From contig NZ_CP087715.1 of NCBI RefSeq assembly GCF_020991125.1, positions 2,259,501-2,323,500 on the forward strand: a DNA stretch of 64,000 bases. Reading direction: 5' to 3'. Numbering within the stretch: the first letter of the stretch is position 1; each line of letters begins with the position of its first letter. Below the pieces are notes generated by a model. The model had not been told where the DNA came from and ran no database searches. It saw only the letters and a list, made by a program, of their open reading frames with translations. This DNA is from Microbulbifer celer (GTDB lineage: Bacteria > Pseudomonadota > Gammaproteobacteria > Pseudomonadales > Cellvibrionaceae). The position numbers and the translations under genes were made by a program. Shown here one piece after another: positions 59,393 to 64,000 of this stretch.

Positions 59393-60154
59393 TTACGAAG
59401 TCAACAACTGGTAAACGATTCGCGCCCCGGCCACTAACAGTGCCGCACGCATCAGGTTGAAAAACAGCGCGCTGTCGATTCGATTCAGCAGGGCAATCCC
59501 GACACGGGTACCGATCACAGCAGCGACGGTCAGCAGCAGGATCAAACCCAGGTGATCAGAAAAGGCGAACCCCAGGTAAATAAACGCAGGCACCTTCAAT
59601 GCGTGACACCAGGCCTGCATTACGGATTTATTCGCCACAATTTCTTTCGGCGTCATGTCCTTGCGTACAAAGAACGCCGCCAGCAATGGATCTACCGCTC
59701 CGGCGATAATCCCGAGGGTTCCCGTTGCAATACCCACCCAGAAAAAGCTGCGCGGCTGCAAACGGATTTCTGGCAACTTCTTCGGCTTGAACACCGTATA
59801 GAAAATCAAAACCGCAAGGAGAATCAGCGGCAGTTGCTGCCAATTCATATTCGCCAACCCCAGGGTCATGGCCGCGGAGCCGATCGTGCAACCGATAAAA
59901 AACGGGATGCACTGATCCCAACGGATATGCTCACGCACGTACACGATGCGGGCGAAATTGTTCAGCAGCTGCACCGCACCGTGTATCGGCACCAGCATAC
60001 GCAGTGGTACCGCCACATTCAGCGCCGCAAACATCAGAATACCGCCGGCACTACCCGTCACCGCAGAGATAAATGCACTGATCACACAGACCAGCAACAA
60101 CAGCCCCAGCGTCAGGCTCGGCGTCAAACCAGACAGTTCTCCCAATTCCGCCAA
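59393..60154 (-). CDS. TauE/SafE family membrane exporter
   Basis: The start is a TTG at 60154 with an AGAGG ribosome site; no ATG fits better. The 253-residue protein has about eight membrane segments in two halves, with SAVTGSAGGILMFAAL at the first and GIIAGAVDPLLAAFFVRK at the second. The family (DUF81) exports sulfite, sulfoacetate or other organosulfur anions. The gap to the aldehyde dehydrogenase is 32 bases, so the two are likely cotranscribed. The substrate is unknown. Confidence 0.85.
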   Translation of the reverse strand: MAELGELSGLTPSLTLGLLLLVCVISAFISAVTGSAGGILMFAALNVAVPLRMLVPIHGAVQLLNNFARIVYVREHIRWDQCIPFFIGCTIGSAAMTLGLANMNWQQLPLILLAVLIFYTVFKPKKLPEIRLQPRSFFWVGIATGTLGIIAGAVDPLLAAFFVRKDMTPKEIVANKSVMQAWCHALKVPAFIYLGFAFSDHLGLILLLTVAAVIGTRVGIALLNRIDSALFFNLMRAALLVAGARIVYQLLTS

Positions 60155-60300
60155 GACAGACCTCTACAGTGTTGGGTGATTTTCAGGGTGAGCGTTTCGG
60201 ATTTTCAGAGATGGTCAGTCTATCCGCGAGGACAGTCGCAAACCCAGTAGTCGCGGGCCTGAAGCTGGTTATTTGGGGACACAAGAAGCCACAGGACACA

Positions 60301-60328
60301 AAAAAACCGGCTGAGCGCCGGTTTTTTT
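60301..60328. terminator. Bidirectional-looking intrinsic terminator downstream of accA
   Basis: The stem AAACCGGC (60304-60311) with GCCGGTTT (60317-60324), loop TGAGC, is flanked by A's and T's. On the minus strand it lies just after the accA stop at 60354. Confidence 0.9.
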
Positions 60329-60353
60329 GTCACAGCTTTTAAAGCTTCTGATT

Positions 60354-61310
60354 TCAGCCGACCGTATTTCCGTAACTCATCAGCCGCTGATAACGCTTCT
60401 CCAGCAGCTCATCAATCGGCACCGCTGTCAGGCGATCCAGCTGTTCGGAAAGACGGTCCTGGAGACGGGAAGCCATCAGGTCCGGATCGCGGTGTGCTCC
60501 GCCCAGCGGTTCCTCGATAGTCTCGTCCACAATGCCCAACTCCTCGAGCACACTGGATGTCACCCCCATTGCCTCTGCAGCCAGCGGCGCCTTCTCTACG
60601 GTCTTCCAGATAATATTGGCGCAACCTTCCGGGGAGATCACAAAATAAGTGGAGTACTGCAGCATGTTCAACTGGTCGCCGACACCAATCGCCAGCGCAC
60701 CACCGGAAGAGCCCTCACCGATCACGGTACAGATCACCGGAGTCCGCAGGTGTGACATCACCGCCAGATTCTTCGCGATCGCCTCGCTGATGCCGCGCTC
60801 CTCACTGTCGATACCGGGATAGGCTCCCGGCGTGTCGATCAGGGTCAGTACCGGCATTTTGAAGCGCTCCGCCATCTCCATGACACGCTGCGCCTTGCGG
60901 TAACCTTCAGGCTTCGGCATACCGAAATTGCGCTTCACCTTTTCGTTGACGCTGCGCCCCTTCTCCTCACCGATCACCGCCACCGGGCGGCCGTCGAGGC
61001 GGCCGATACCCGCGATGATCGCCTTGTCATCACCGAAGTGACGGTCGCCGTGCAGCTCGTCCCAATCGGTAAACATACGCTCGATATAATCCTTGGCGTA
61101 AGGGCGCTGTGGATGGCGCGCTACCTGTACGATCTGCCAGGGAGAGAGATCGGAATAGAGAGACTCGGTGAGCTTCTCGCTCTTTTCCCGCAGGCGGGAG
61201 ATCTCTTCAGCAATGTTGAGCTCATTGTCATCGCCCACATGCTGCAGTTCCTTGATCTTGCTTTCCAGTTCCGCAATCGGCTGTTCAAACTCGAGAAAAC
61301 TGAAGTTCAT
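60354..61310 (-). CDS. accA: Acetyl-CoA carboxylase carboxyltransferase, alpha subunit
   Basis: A 318-residue protein starting [22 protein letters not shown]. The crotonase-like core has [23 protein letters not shown]-like [41 protein letters not shown] and [15 protein letters not shown]. With AccD it transfers the carboxyl group from biotin to acetyl-CoA, the first step of fatty acid synthesis. It lies directly downstream of dnaE, as in E. coli, with a 267-base gap in which I see no gene or hairpin. Confidence 0.97.
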   Translation of the reverse strand: MNFSFLEFEQPIAELESKIKELQHVGDDNELNIAEEISRLREKSEKLTESLYSDLSPWQIVQVARHPQRPYAKDYIERMFTDWDELHGDRHFGDDKAIIAGIGRLDGRPVAVIGEEKGRSVNEKVKRNFGMPKPEGYRKAQRVMEMAERFKMPVLTLIDTPGAYPGIDSEERGISEAIAKNLAVMSHLRTPVICTVIGEGSSGGALAIGVGDQLNMLQYSTYFVISPEGCANIIWKTVEKAPLAAEAMGVTSSVLEELGIVDETIEEPLGGAHRDPDLMASRLQDRLSEQLDRLTAVPIDELLEKRYQRLMSYGNTVG

Positions 61311-61577
61311 GTAATTCGCGCCTTGATAATTCTGCGGGCCCGCTACCGCAATTGGCAGCGAAATGCGACCAAAACACCCCGATTGGTCGCAAATGGGCCC
61401 CGTGTACTGAAAATGGCGGCTAGCTTACCGGCATAGGACTATCCAGTCGAGTGCACACCGCACTAACTCTGATCTCCGGTGACCAGATTACCATGGTTCA
61501 GTGGCGAACTGGCTAAAGGGCAAGTGACGCCAAAATCCTCAAAAGGGACTTCCGTCCCGCTCTGTCGATGCGCCAGA

Positions 61578-64000
<2,423 letters not shown>

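Overview
The window looks like a chromosomal segment of a marine-type gammaproteobacterium. GC is moderately high (high fifties per cent by eye), genes are densely packed, and several gene orders are typical of gammaproteobacteria: purL divergent from mltF, hda-DUF2066 divergent from purM-purN-DUF3108, and accA next to dnaE. Many exported lipoproteins, a lipoprotein sulfatase, duplicated DUF885 peptidases and a RoxA-like diheme oxygenase suggest the Cellvibrionales, possibly near Microbulbifer. That placement is an inference; there is no rRNA in the window to test it. I saw no tRNA, CRISPR array, prophage or insertion sequence.

Layout. 1-13 kb: a cut-off tetraheme cytochrome lipoprotein, a periplasmic HAD phosphatase, a sulfatase, a Baeyer-Villiger-type monooxygenase, a CDF metal exporter, a TfoX-N protein, a Tat-exported beta-carbonic anhydrase, a DUF4197 lipoprotein, a sterol-desaturase-family membrane hydroxylase and a sugar-dehydrogenase/cytochrome c fusion. 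13-26.5 kb: purL and mltF; a lipoprotein, a PepSY protein and D-lactate dehydrogenase; an esterase, nhaA, tlyA, DUF1272 and phhB. 26.7-38.6 kb: two DUF885 lipoproteins around fumarase, a coiled-coil membrane protein and sodB, then a translationally coupled RoxA-like/catalase-like pair and sodC. 38.7-45 kb: hda, DUF2066, purM, purN, DUF3108 and a FadL channel. 45-50.5 kb: a nitrate-type ABC importer with its own porin, preceded by a long regulatory leader. 50.8-57.7 kb: a complete thiamin cluster (thiC-thiO-thiS-thiG-thiDE-thiF) with a TPP riboswitch on thiC. 58-64 kb: an aldehyde dehydrogenase, a TauE/SafE exporter, accA and the 3' two-thirds of dnaE.

Two non-coding systems stand out. First, five intergenic palindromes of about 110-125 bp (near 30.4, 37.9, 50.7, 55.4 and 57.9 kb) share a conserved core and an inner hairpin with a conserved loop. 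Their outer arms differ from copy to copy, yet each arm pairs perfectly with its partner over 20-28 bp. They fold as a long stem carrying two small hairpins. One copy has extra outer inverted ends, and those ends recur alone at 9.05 kb and, joined without the palindrome, at 9.96 kb. This looks like a dispersed mobile or structural repeat family that I cannot name. Second, the nitrate importer has a sigma-54-type promoter, two AxxGxx hexaloop hairpins and an intrinsic terminator in its leader. This is the arrangement expected for ANTAR-protein (NasT/NasR-type) antitermination, although no ANTAR gene lies in the window.

Start codons were chosen from Shine-Dalgarno matches, signal peptides and family length, so several differ from the longest reading frame.
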